Shown piece by piece: positions 19,421 through 25,873 of a stretch of DNA of 25,873 nt. The notes below the pieces were generated by a model, which was not told the origin of the DNA, ran no database searches, and worked only from the letters and a program-made list of their open reading frames with translations. The DNA lies in NCBI GenBank assembly GCA_023415515.1, contig JAEZKH010000153.1, forward strand, positions 1 through 25,873, read 5' to 3'. The stretch comes from Actinomycetes bacterium. GTDB lineage: Bacteria > Actinomycetota > Actinomycetes > Mycobacteriales > Mycobacteriaceae. Position numbers and translations under genes: made by a program. The first letter of the stretch is position 1. Each line of letters opens with the position of its first letter.

Positions 19421-22216
19421 TCAGCCGCTGTTGCGCAACGCCGTTGCCAGCCCACTCATCGTGAGCAGGATGCCCCGTTGCACGAGTTCGTCGTCGTCAC
19501 CGGAGCGGTATCGTCGCAACAGTTCGACTTGGAGGTGGTTGAGCGGCTCGAGGTAGGGGAACCGGTTGAACACCGAGCGGGCCAGCGCCGGGTTGTCGGC
19601 GAGCAGGTCGTCATGCCCGGTGATCAGCGCGTGCATCCGGATCGTGCGGTCGTGCTCGGCCGTGATCTTGTCGAATACCCTTGTGCGCAAGGCCTCGTCG
19701 TCGACCAAGTCGGCGTACCGCGCCGCGAGTCCCAGATCGGACTTCGCCAGCACCTGAGCCATGTTCGACAGGACGGTCCGGAAGAACGGCCAGCGCTGAT
19801 ACAGCTCCTGCAGGACCTCCAACCGCCCGTCGCGCTCGGCAACCCATTCGTCGAACGCGGTGCCGGTGCCATACCAACCTGGGAGCATCACCCGGCACTG
19901 GCTCCAGGCCAGCACCCACGGAATGGCCCGCAGGTCGGAGATCGACGTGGTGGGCTTGCGAGACGTCGGCCTGCTGCCGATGTTCAACGCGCCGATCTCC
20001 CCGACCGGGGTGGACGCCTTGAAGTATTCGACGAAACCGGGTGTCTCATGGACCAATTCGGCATACGCGCGATGCGCCCTAGCCGCCAGGTCATCGAGCA
20101 CCTCGTAGGCCGGGCCTGCCTGCTCCCCCAGGCCTTCGACGTCGAGCAGCGAAGCTTCGAGCGTCGCCGCCAGCAGCGTTTCCAGGTTGCGGTGCGCGAT
20201 CCGCGGCTCGGCGTACTTGGCCGCGATGATCTCGCCCTGCTCGGTCAGCCGCAGCGATCCGTTCACCGCACCCGGCGGCTGGGCGAGGATCGCGTCATAG
20301 CTGGGTCCGCCGCCACGACCAACGGTGCCGCCGCGACCGTGGAACAGCCGCAACCGGATTCCGGTCTTGCGGGCTGACTCCACCAGATCCAGCTCGGCTC
20401 GGTAGAGCGCCCAGTTGGCCGCCAGGTAACCGCCGTCCTTGTTGGAATCGGAGTATCCGAGCATCACCTCCTGGCTGTCGCCGCGCGAAGCCACCAGCGA
20501 GCGGTACAGCGGAAGATCAAGTGCGGCCTCGAGAATCGATGAGCCGCGCTGCAGGTCGTCGATCGTCTCGAACAGCGGTACGATGCCGACCGGGTGATAC
20601 GGCTCGTCTGCCGCAGCGTCGAGTAGACCGGTCTCCTTCAGCAGCACGGCGGCTTCCAGCATGTCCGACACCGACTGGCACATCGAGATGATGTAGTTGG
20701 GCACCGACGACGGCCCGAAGACCGCCACCGCACGCGCTGCCGCCGCACAGATGTCCAACTCCTTGCGCGCGAGTTCGGACAGCTCGGCGCCGGGCCCGAC
20801 GAGCGGCCTGCGCGTGGTCAGCTCACCGACGAGCAGCTCGACGCGGTCGGGTTCAGGCAGCGACCGGTAATCGTCGTGGACGCCGGCCCATTCCAACAGT
20901 TCGGCGATGACCTCCTCGTGTACGTCGGAGTTCTGTCGCATGTCGAGCCCCGATAGATGAAAGCCAAAGGTGCGCACCGCTTCCCGTAGCCGAGACAGCC
21001 GGTCGTCGGCGAGCACCGCGCTTCCGTTGCGACGCAGCGACGCGTCGACCACATCCAGGTCGGCGAGCAGCTCGGCCGGGGTGGCGTAACGGCGGAGTCC
21101 GAGGTCGAGCTCGTGCTCGGGTTGGTCATCGAGGATCTCGCGCGCCGTCGATGTCAACCTGGCGTGCACGACCCGCATCGCTCGTCGGTACGGCTCGTCG
21201 GCGCGGGCGGGTTCGTCACACGCGCCGGCCAAAGCCTCCAGTTCGTCGCTGACCGTGACGAGCCGCGCCGACATCGACAGCTCCTCCTCCAGCGACGTGA
21301 TCTCGGCGAAGTAATGGGCTAGGGCGGTGAACGCCGCGCTGGCGGTGGCCAGCCTGACGACGTCGGCGGTGACGTTCGGGTTGCCGTCACGGTCACCGCC
21401 GATCCACGACCCCGGTCGCAGTATGGGCCTCTCGAGCAGTCCGGCGTCCGGCCACCGGGCCTGCAGCGCGGCCCGGACATCGGCGTTGACCTTCGGGATG
21501 ACCTCGAGGAAGGCGGCCGGGTAGTACCGCAGGCCGGTCTCGATCTCGTCTTGAATCTTCAACCGCGACAACCGGACCAACGCGGTCTGCCACAGCGTGA
21601 GGATGTGGCGGCGCAGCTCGGTTTCGATGTCGCGGCCGTCCGCGGTGTGGGTGTGGGCCTGCAGCCGCAGTCGCATCAGCTCGGTGATGCGATGCTGCGT
21701 GTCGAACACCGTGCGCCGACGGGTCTCGGTGGGGTGGGCGGTGATCACCGGTGACACCAGCGCGTCAGCCAAGACCTCGGTCACGGTATCCGCATCGAGC
21801 TCGGCCGAGTCGAGTTTCAGATAGGTCGCCGCGAGGGTGCTGTCCTGCGGCGGCTCGCCTGCCGCCACGTGGATTGCGCGTCGGCGTTCCCGGTGAATGT
21901 CCTCTGCCACATTGGCGAGCAGCGCGAAGTGCGTGAACGCCCGAATGACGGGAATGGCCCGACGAACGTCGATGCCGTGGAAGAGCCCGGCCAGGTCGGC
22001 GCGGTCGATCTCCGAGCGGCGCACCCGGAACGACTCCACTCTTGCGCGTTCGACGAGATCGAAGACCGCGCCGCCGTTCTGTTCACGCACCGTGTCGCCG
22101 AGGATGGTGCCGAGGAGACGAATGTCCTCGCGCATCGGCTCGGTGGCCTCGCGGCCGACTCTGGTGCGGCGCACGGAGCCGATCGGCGCAAGCGAGGTGT
22201 CGGATCCGTCTGCCAT
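19421..22216 (-). CDS. ppc: Phosphoenolpyruvate carboxylase
   Basis: 931 residues, full length. It fixes bicarbonate onto PEP to give oxaloacetate, replenishing the TCA cycle. Catalytic marks in order: VITAHPTETRRR (His161), GSWIGGDRDGNPNVT, GFHLSGLDMRQNS, VMLGYSDSNKDGGY and the mobile loop FHGRGGTVGRGGGP; it ends with the family-typical C-terminal residues LRNSG. ATG 22216 directly follows a GTG at 22219; I prefer the ATG since a GATAAT -10 ends 6 nt before it. As far as I know M. tuberculosis has no ppc and relies on pyruvate carboxylase and PEP carboxykinase, so this marks an environmental mycobacterium. Confidence 0.97.
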   Translation of the reverse strand: MADGSDTSLAPIGSVRRTRVGREATEPMREDIRLLGTILGDTVREQNGGAVFDLVERARVESFRVRRSEIDRADLAGLFHGIDVRRAIPVIRAFTHFALLANVAEDIHRERRRAIHVAAGEPPQDSTLAATYLKLDSAELDADTVTEVLADALVSPVITAHPTETRRRTVFDTQHRITELMRLRLQAHTHTADGRDIETELRRHILTLWQTALVRLSRLKIQDEIETGLRYYPAAFLEVIPKVNADVRAALQARWPDAGLLERPILRPGSWIGGDRDGNPNVTADVVRLATASAAFTALAHYFAEITSLEEELSMSARLVTVSDELEALAGACDEPARADEPYRRAMRVVHARLTSTAREILDDQPEHELDLGLRRYATPAELLADLDVVDASLRRNGSAVLADDRLSRLREAVRTFGFHLSGLDMRQNSDVHEEVIAELLEWAGVHDDYRSLPEPDRVELLVGELTTRRPLVGPGAELSELARKELDICAAAARAVAVFGPSSVPNYIISMCQSVSDMLEAAVLLKETGLLDAAADEPYHPVGIVPLFETIDDLQRGSSILEAALDLPLYRSLVASRGDSQEVMLGYSDSNKDGGYLAANWALYRAELDLVESARKTGIRLRLFHGRGGTVGRGGGPSYDAILAQPPGAVNGSLRLTEQGEIIAAKYAEPRIAHRNLETLLAATLEASLLDVEGLGEQAGPAYEVLDDLAARAHRAYAELVHETPGFVEYFKASTPVGEIGALNIGSRPTSRKPTTSISDLRAIPWVLAWSQCRVMLPGWYGTGTAFDEWVAERDGRLEVLQELYQRWPFFRTVLSNMAQVLAKSDLGLAARYADLVDDEALRTRVFDKITAEHDRTIRMHALITGHDDLLADNPALARSVFNRFPYLEPLNHLQVELLRRYRSGDDDELVQRGILLTMSGLATALRNSG

Positions 22217-22222
22217 CACCCG

Positions 22223-22228
22223 ATTATC
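22223..22228 (-). promoter_or_regulatory. Predicted -10 element (leaderless) of ppc
   Basis: GATAAT on the minus strand, 6 nt before ATG 22216. It is the best -10 match in the window, and no Shine-Dalgarno is present. Confidence 0.5.
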
Positions 22229-22267
22229 GGCGACATGGTTGCGGCGTGCAGAGCGTGCCGCCGTCGA

Positions 22268-22852
22268 TCAGAGCGCCGCCACCACGACCAGCAGAACGAA
22301 CAGCAAGAACATCAGCACGAAGGGAATCAACACGATCGCTACGGTGATCCCGACGCCGTTGTACTTCTGCGGCCCGACGCCCAGCGCACCCGGACTGAAC
22401 GCCCACAGCGGCGCCTTGTACTCGAGTTCGGCCACCTGCCCGGGACGCACTTCGACGGTGGCGTCGGCCTGCCCCAGCTTCGAGGGCAAGAAGTACGGCA
22501 CGTGGACGTGCACGTGGTGTTGACCCGGCCGGGCAGGCACATGGGTGCGGCCCCAGCCCGAAACCTGCGCCTCGTGACCGTCGACGGCGATCCTCGGCTT
22601 GACGAAGAACAGCAGCCATGCGAGCGGGAAGAACTGGGTGTTGACCACGATGCCCTCACCGCGGTGGCCGTAGACGCCGGGCTGTTGCCCCGGCTGGTGC
22701 GGCATGGGCGCCTGGCGATACTGCTGCGGAGGCGGCGGTCGGTGCTGCTGGGGTGGTGGCGGATACCGGTGCTGCTGAGGCGGTGGCCAGTGGTGTTGCG
22801 GTGGCGGCGGCTGATTGTGCCGGTATGGCTGCGGCCCCTGAGGAGTGTTCAT
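22268..22852 (-). CDS. Proline-rich, C-terminally anchored membrane protein with PEGA-like domain
   Basis: 194 residues in three parts. Residues 1-60 are Pro/Gln/His-rich with tandem PPPPQQHR-type repeats. Residues about 65-160 look like a beta-rich PEGA-like module (KPRIAVDGHEAQVSGWG, VPARPGQHHVHVHVPYF, VEVRPGQVAELEY). Residues about 166-193 form one very hydrophobic helix that ends at the stop (VLIPFVLMFLLFVLLVVVAAL), so the protein is probably tail-anchored with its bulk in the cytoplasm. The function is unknown. ATG 22852 (MNTPQGPQPY) has GAGAGG 4 nt upstream; an in-frame start at 22903 would add a less typical leader. It lies between secG and ppc on the same strand. Confidence 0.8.
   Translation of the reverse strand: MNTPQGPQPYRHNQPPPPQHHWPPPQQHRYPPPPQQHRPPPPQQYRQAPMPHQPGQQPGVYGHRGEGIVVNTQFFPLAWLLFFVKPRIAVDGHEAQVSGWGRTHVPARPGQHHVHVHVPYFLPSKLGQADATVEVRPGQVAELEYKAPLWAFSPGALGVGPQKYNGVGITVAIVLIPFVLMFLLFVLLVVVAAL
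22712..22813 (-). repeat. Proline-rich coding repeats
   Basis: Codons for residues 14-47 of the membrane protein encode imperfect units of 7-9 residues: PPPPQHHW, PPPQQHRY, PPPPQQHR, PPPPQQYR. Such tracts vary in copy number by replication slippage. Confidence 0.7.
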
Positions 22853-22942
22853 ACGGCCTCTCGTGTGACGGGCCCCGGAGACGGGCACGGCTAACTGAAT
22901 CACACAAGTTGCCTGGCCGCTTGATGTGCGGCGACGTCGGCG

Positions 22943-23176
22943 CTAGGCGTATTTGATCTGGAGCGCGACCGCGATGATGCAGACGATCCAGATGCCGGTG
23001 ATGAAGAGCGTCAACCGGTCGAGGTTCTTCTCCACCACGGTGGATCCCGAGAGGCTGGACTGAACGCCGCCACCGAACAGGGTGGACAGACCGCCACCCT
23101 TCGCGCGGTGCAGCAACACGAGCAGGATCACCAGGACACTGGTGACGACCAGCGCGATCTGCAAGCCCAATTCCAT
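22943..23176 (-). CDS. secG: SecG, preprotein translocase subunit
   Basis: 77 residues with the two-helix layout of SecG: ALVVTSVLVILLVLLHRAKGGGLSTLFGGG, then LDRLTLFITGIWIVCIIAVALQI. The RAKGGGLSTLFGG loop is the family signature. It is the third SecYEG membrane subunit and aids protein export. ATG 23176 lacks a Shine-Dalgarno, but a TAGGCT -10-like element ends 7 nt upstream. It follows tpiA by 54 nt, as in other actinobacteria. Confidence 0.96.
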   Translation of the reverse strand: MELGLQIALVVTSVLVILLVLLHRAKGGGLSTLFGGGVQSSLSGSTVVEKNLDRLTLFITGIWIVCIIAVALQIKYA

Positions 23177-23183
23177 GGCGGCC

Positions 23184-23189
23184 AGCCTA
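23184..23189 (-). promoter_or_regulatory. Possible -10 element (leaderless) of secG
   Basis: TAGGCT on the minus strand with 7 nt to ATG 23176, in the 54-bp gap after tpiA. It would let secG be expressed independently of glycolytic genes. Weak evidence. Confidence 0.3.
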
Positions 23190-23230
23190 CAGGGACGGCC
23201 TGGTCAGGCGCGAATCGCCATGCCCGGCGG

Positions 23231-24016
23231 TCAGGGCAGCGGGCCGCCTGCGGCGATCGCCGACAGCGTCGCGAACTGCTCGCCGTCGAGCGACGCGCCC
23301 CCGACCAGCGCGCCGTCGACGTCCTCCTGGGCGACGATCTCGCCCACGTTCTTGGCGTTGACCGAGCCGCCGTACAGCACTCGGACGCCGGCGGCCGATC
23401 GCGGATCGGCGAGTCGGCCGAGCTCGTCACGAATCGCTTTGCAGACTTCCTGGGCGTCCGCGGCGCCGGCGACCCGGCCGGTGCCGATCGCCCATACGGG
23501 TTCGTAGGCGATGACCGACCGGCCGATCTGTTCGGCCGACAGGCCCGCCAGCGAACCGCGCAGCATCTCGATGTTGTGCTCGACGTGGTTGCCCGCCTCG
23601 CGGACCTCCAGCTGCTCGCCGATGCAGATGATCGGTGTGAGCTCGTGCTTGAACGCGGCGGCGGCCTTCGCGGCCACCAGGGCGTCGTCTTCGCCGTGGT
23701 AGGTGCGCCGCTCGGAGTGCCCGACGACGACGAACGTGCACCCCAACTTGGCGAGGAACGCACCGCTGATCTCACCGGTGTAGGCGCCGGAGTCATGCTG
23801 GGACAGGTCCTGCGCGCCATAGGTCAGCCGCAGCTTGTCGCCGTCGACCAGGGTCTGCACGCTGCGCAGGTCGGTGAACGGCGGGATGACGGCGACGTCG
23901 ACCTTGTCGAAGTACTTGTCCGGCAACGAGAAGGCGATCTTTTGCACCAGCGCGATCGCTTCGAAGTGGTTGAGGTTCATCTTCCAGTTGCCGGCGATCA
24001 GCGGCTTACGCGACAC
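23231..24016 (-). CDS. tpiA: Triosephosphate isomerase
   Basis: 261 residues. It interconverts dihydroxyacetone phosphate and glyceraldehyde 3-phosphate. The catalytic set is complete: AGNWKMN (Lys12), VVGHSERR (His100), AYEPVWAIGTG (Glu172), and the phosphate-binding loops VLYGGSVN and GALVGGAS. GTG 24016 has GAAAGG about 8 nt upstream. It follows pgk by 12 nt in the gap-pgk-tpiA operon. Confidence 0.98.
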   Translation of the reverse strand: MSRKPLIAGNWKMNLNHFEAIALVQKIAFSLPDKYFDKVDVAVIPPFTDLRSVQTLVDGDKLRLTYGAQDLSQHDSGAYTGEISGAFLAKLGCTFVVVGHSERRTYHGEDDALVAAKAAAAFKHELTPIICIGEQLEVREAGNHVEHNIEMLRGSLAGLSAEQIGRSVIAYEPVWAIGTGRVAGAADAQEVCKAIRDELGRLADPRSAAGVRVLYGGSVNAKNVGEIVAQEDVDGALVGGASLDGEQFATLSAIAAGGPLP

Positions 24017-24028
24017 GGTCTGCCTTTC

Positions 24029-25252
24029 TCACGAGCTCAGGACGTCGACACCGGGGAGGGTCTTGCCCTCAAGGTATTCCAGAGAGGCGCCGCCGCCGGT
24101 CGAAATGTGGGAGAAGCCGTCGTCGGGCAGGCCCAGTTGCCGCACCGCTGCCGCCGAATCGCCACCGCCGACGACGCTGAACGCGCCCTTCGTGGTCGCG
24201 CCGATGATCGCCTCGGCGACACCCTTGGTGCCATCGGCGAACGCCGGGAACTCGAAAACGCCCATGGGGCCGTTCCAGAAGATGGTCTTGGCGTTGGACA
24301 GCAGGGTGGTGAACCGCTGAACCGATCCCGGCCCGATGTCGAGTCCCATCGTGCCGTCGGGAATCTCGTCGGCGGCCACGCGTTCCGGCGGCGAGTCCGC
24401 CGCGAACTTCTCCGCCACCACGATGTCGACCGGCAGGTGGATCACATCGCCGTGGTCTTCGAGCAGTTTGCGGCAGGTGTCGATCATCCCCTCCTCCAGC
24501 AGCGAGGTGCCCACCGAAACACCTTGGGAGGCAAGGAAGGTGAAACACATACCGCCGCCGATGAGGATGCTGTCGGCCTTGGTGGCCAGGTTCTCGATGA
24601 CCGCCAGCTTGTCCGACACCTTGGAGCCGCCGAGCACGACCGCATACGGCCGCTCGGTCGAGCTGGTCAACTGCTCGAGGACGTCGATTTCGGCGGCCAC
24701 CAGTTTGCCCGCATAGTGCGGCAGCAGCGTCGCGACGTCGTACACCGAGGCCTGCTTGCGGTGGACCACACCGAAGCCGTCGGAGACGAATGCCCCGGGC
24801 GACCCGTCCGGCGCGGCGACCAGTTCGGCCAGCTGCTTCGCCAGCGCCAGCCGCTCCTTGTCGTCCTTGCTGGTCTCGCGGGGATCGAAGCGGACGTTCT
24901 CCAGCAGCAGGATGTCGCCGTCGGTGAGCCCTTCGGCGCGGGCGAGCGCGTCGGTGCCCACCACGTCGCCGGCCAGCTGGACATGCCGGTCGAGCCGCTC
25001 GCCGAGCGCTCTGGCGACGGGGGCGAGCGAGAACTTCGGATCCGGACCGTCTTTCGGCCTGCCTAGGTGTGCGGTGACGACCACCTTGGCCCCTGCGTCC
25101 GACAACGCCTTCAGTGTGGGGACCGAAGCGACGATCCGGCCGGGGTCGGTGATCTCGCCGTTGTCGTCGAGCGGCACGTTGAGATCCGAGCGGACCAACA
25201 CCCCGCGGCCCGAAACTCCCTCTGCGAGTAGGTCGTCGAGCGTTTTGACCAT
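24029..25252 (-). CDS. pgk: Phosphoglycerate kinase
   Basis: 407 residues. It makes ATP from 1,3-bisphosphoglycerate and ADP in the cytosol. Marks: VLVRSDLNVPLDDNG (about 19-33), TAHLGRPKDGPDPKFSLAPVA, FVSDGFGVVHRKQAS, YAVVLGGSKVSDKL, IFWNGPMGVFEFPAF and the C-terminal VVGGGDSAAAV, FSHISTGGGASLEYLEGKTLPG. ATG 25252 lies 4 nt after the ancestral gap stop, with no strong Shine-Dalgarno, so its translation may depend on ribosomes arriving from gap. The premature TAG in gap could therefore affect pgk. Confidence 0.98.
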   Translation of the reverse strand: MVKTLDDLLAEGVSGRGVLVRSDLNVPLDDNGEITDPGRIVASVPTLKALSDAGAKVVVTAHLGRPKDGPDPKFSLAPVARALGERLDRHVQLAGDVVGTDALARAEGLTDGDILLLENVRFDPRETSKDDKERLALAKQLAELVAAPDGSPGAFVSDGFGVVHRKQASVYDVATLLPHYAGKLVAAEIDVLEQLTSSTERPYAVVLGGSKVSDKLAVIENLATKADSILIGGGMCFTFLASQGVSVGTSLLEEGMIDTCRKLLEDHGDVIHLPVDIVVAEKFAADSPPERVAADEIPDGTMGLDIGPGSVQRFTTLLSNAKTIFWNGPMGVFEFPAFADGTKGVAEAIIGATTKGAFSVVGGGDSAAAVRQLGLPDDGFSHISTGGGASLEYLEGKTLPGVDVLSS

Positions 25253-25256
25253 CGGT

Positions 25257-25337
25257 CTAAAGCGACTTGCCGACCAACGCGACCAGGTCGACGAGCCGGT
25301 TGGAGTAACCCCACTCGTTGTCGTACCAGGACACGGT
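25257..25337 (-). other. gap: In-frame remainder of gap after the premature stop
   Basis: Directly after the TAG, the same frame encodes TVSWYDNEWGYSNRLV and continues to a C-terminal VGKSL before TAG at 25259-25257. This is the normal GAPDH C-terminus, including WYDNEWGYSNR with the Asn and Tyr/Glu residues near the nicotinamide. It shows no other damage, so the stop is recent or a base error. Confidence 0.92.
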
Positions 25338-25873
25338 CTAGGCCTGGTTGTCGATCACCTTCGTCAGGCCCCCGTCGAAGATCGAGCTGTGCGGGTCGGT
25401 GACGATGTCGCTCGACACGATCGGTGCGTCGTAGTACCGGAGGATGCCCTTGAGCGGGCCGTCGGCGGCGGCCTTGAACGCCGCGTTGATCTCGTCGACG
25501 GTGGCCGACTTGCTCAGTTCGGCGGTCAGGTCGGTGCACGACCCGGTGGGGATCGGCACGCGCAGCGCGAACCCGTCGAGCTTGCCCTTGAGTTCGGGGA
25601 GCACGAGCCCGATGGCCTTCGCGGCGCCGGTCGACGTCGGGACGATGTTCAGCGCGGCGGCGCGGGCGCGACGCAGGTCCTTGTGCGGCCCGTCCTGCAG
25701 GTTCTGGTCCTGGGTGTAGGCGTGGATCGTGGTCATGCGACCGCGCTCGTTGCCGAACCCCTCGTCGATGACCTTCGCCATCGGGGCCAGGCAGTTGGTG
25801 GTGCAGGAGGCGTTGGAGATGATCGCGTGTGCCGCCGGGTCGTACTTGTCCTGGTTGACGCCGAGGACGATGG
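25338..25873 (-). CDS. gap: Glyceraldehyde-3-phosphate dehydrogenase, 5' end outside window, ends at a premature TAG
   Basis: About 178 residues of the catalytic half are visible. The active-site Cys lies in SNASCTTNCLAPMAK (near 25825), followed by MTTIHAYTQDQNLQDGPHKDLRRARAAA, PTSTGAAKAIG and the catalytic-domain stretch FALRVPIPTGSC. The enzyme oxidises glyceraldehyde 3-phosphate to 1,3-bisphosphoglycerate using NAD+. The frame then reads KVIDNQA and meets TAG at 25340-25338, where I would expect a Lys codon (AAG), one base different. The conserved last 26 residues follow in frame. As written, the protein would lack the nicotinamide-contacting Asn and should be inactive. First gene of gap-pgk-tpiA-secG. 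The 5' third lies beyond the window. Confidence 0.93.
   Translation of the reverse strand, partial: IVLGVNQDKYDPAAHAIISNASCTTNCLAPMAKVIDEGFGNERGRMTTIHAYTQDQNLQDGPHKDLRRARAAALNIVPTSTGAAKAIGLVLPELKGKLDGFALRVPIPTGSCTDLTAELSKSATVDEINAAFKAAADGPLKGILRYYDAPIVSSDIVTDPHSSIFDGGLTKVIDNQA

Noticed and set aside
19430..19439. GTTGCGCAAC palindrome near the ppc/coiled-coil 3' ends
   Set aside because: It lies in the last conserved ppc codons (ALRNSG), so codon content explains it; no following T-run for a terminator.
22853..22942. Possible terminator after secG (GC-rich inverted segments)
   Set aside because: Only an 8-bp CGACGTCG core near 22930 and an imperfect GCCC/GGGC pair are seen, with no T-run; not enough to call.
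23108..25066. A 652-codon open frame opposite tpiA and pgk
   Set aside because: Antisense to two well-identified enzymes; composition typical of a GC-rich shadow frame.

Overview
The window is high-GC, densely coded DNA whose gene order matches the central-carbon, heme A and suf region of mycobacteria (Rv1436-Rv1461 in M. tuberculosis, in inverted orientation here). The presence of ppc, extra oxidoreductases and a TetR/hydrolase insertion suggests an environmental, fast-growing Mycolicibacterium or close relative rather than a tubercle bacillus. I see no tRNA, rRNA, CRISPR array, insertion sequence or integrase.

Left part (1-6157): the 5' part of sufB and the complete sufR repressor gene run leftwards and share an ATGA overlap. 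A near-perfect operator sits on the sufR start. Going right are a leukotriene-B4-dehydrogenase-type NADP oxidoreductase, then mptB (lipomannan/LAM mannosyltransferase) translationally coupled to a two-gene ABC exporter. Centre-left (6119-12189): a divergent pair of a DAPG-hydrolase (PhlG)-like gene and a TetR regulator with two almost identical 22-bp operators, ctaA, an ATP-grasp enzyme, a quinone oxidoreductase, a DUF1254/DUF1214 protein and ctaB. CtaB and CtaA make heme O and then heme A for cytochrome aa3 oxidase, and both promoters carry a CTAC-N8-GTAG dyad.

Centre-right (12398-18864): tkt-tal-zwf-opcA-pgl, the complete oxidative and transketolase/transaldolase core of the pentose phosphate pathway (only 6-phosphogluconate dehydrogenase and the isomerases are missing), read rightwards with coupled starts. 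Right part (18861-25873): a possible 40-aa gene and a coiled-coil protein flanking a 19-bp palindrome, then ppc, a proline-rich tail-anchored protein, secG, tpiA, pgk and the 3' two-thirds of gap, all leftwards. Together these form the lower-glycolysis and anaplerotic block facing the pentose phosphate operon.

The most striking single observation is an in-frame TAG in gap, 26 codons before the normal end. It removes the conserved C-terminal WYDNEWGYSNR segment of an enzyme normally essential for glycolysis, so it is either a base error or a real and surprising mutation. Other points worth attention are the twin TetR operators in a phlH/phlG-like arrangement, the sufR operator fused to an apparently leaderless promoter, and the shared ctaA/ctaB dyad.
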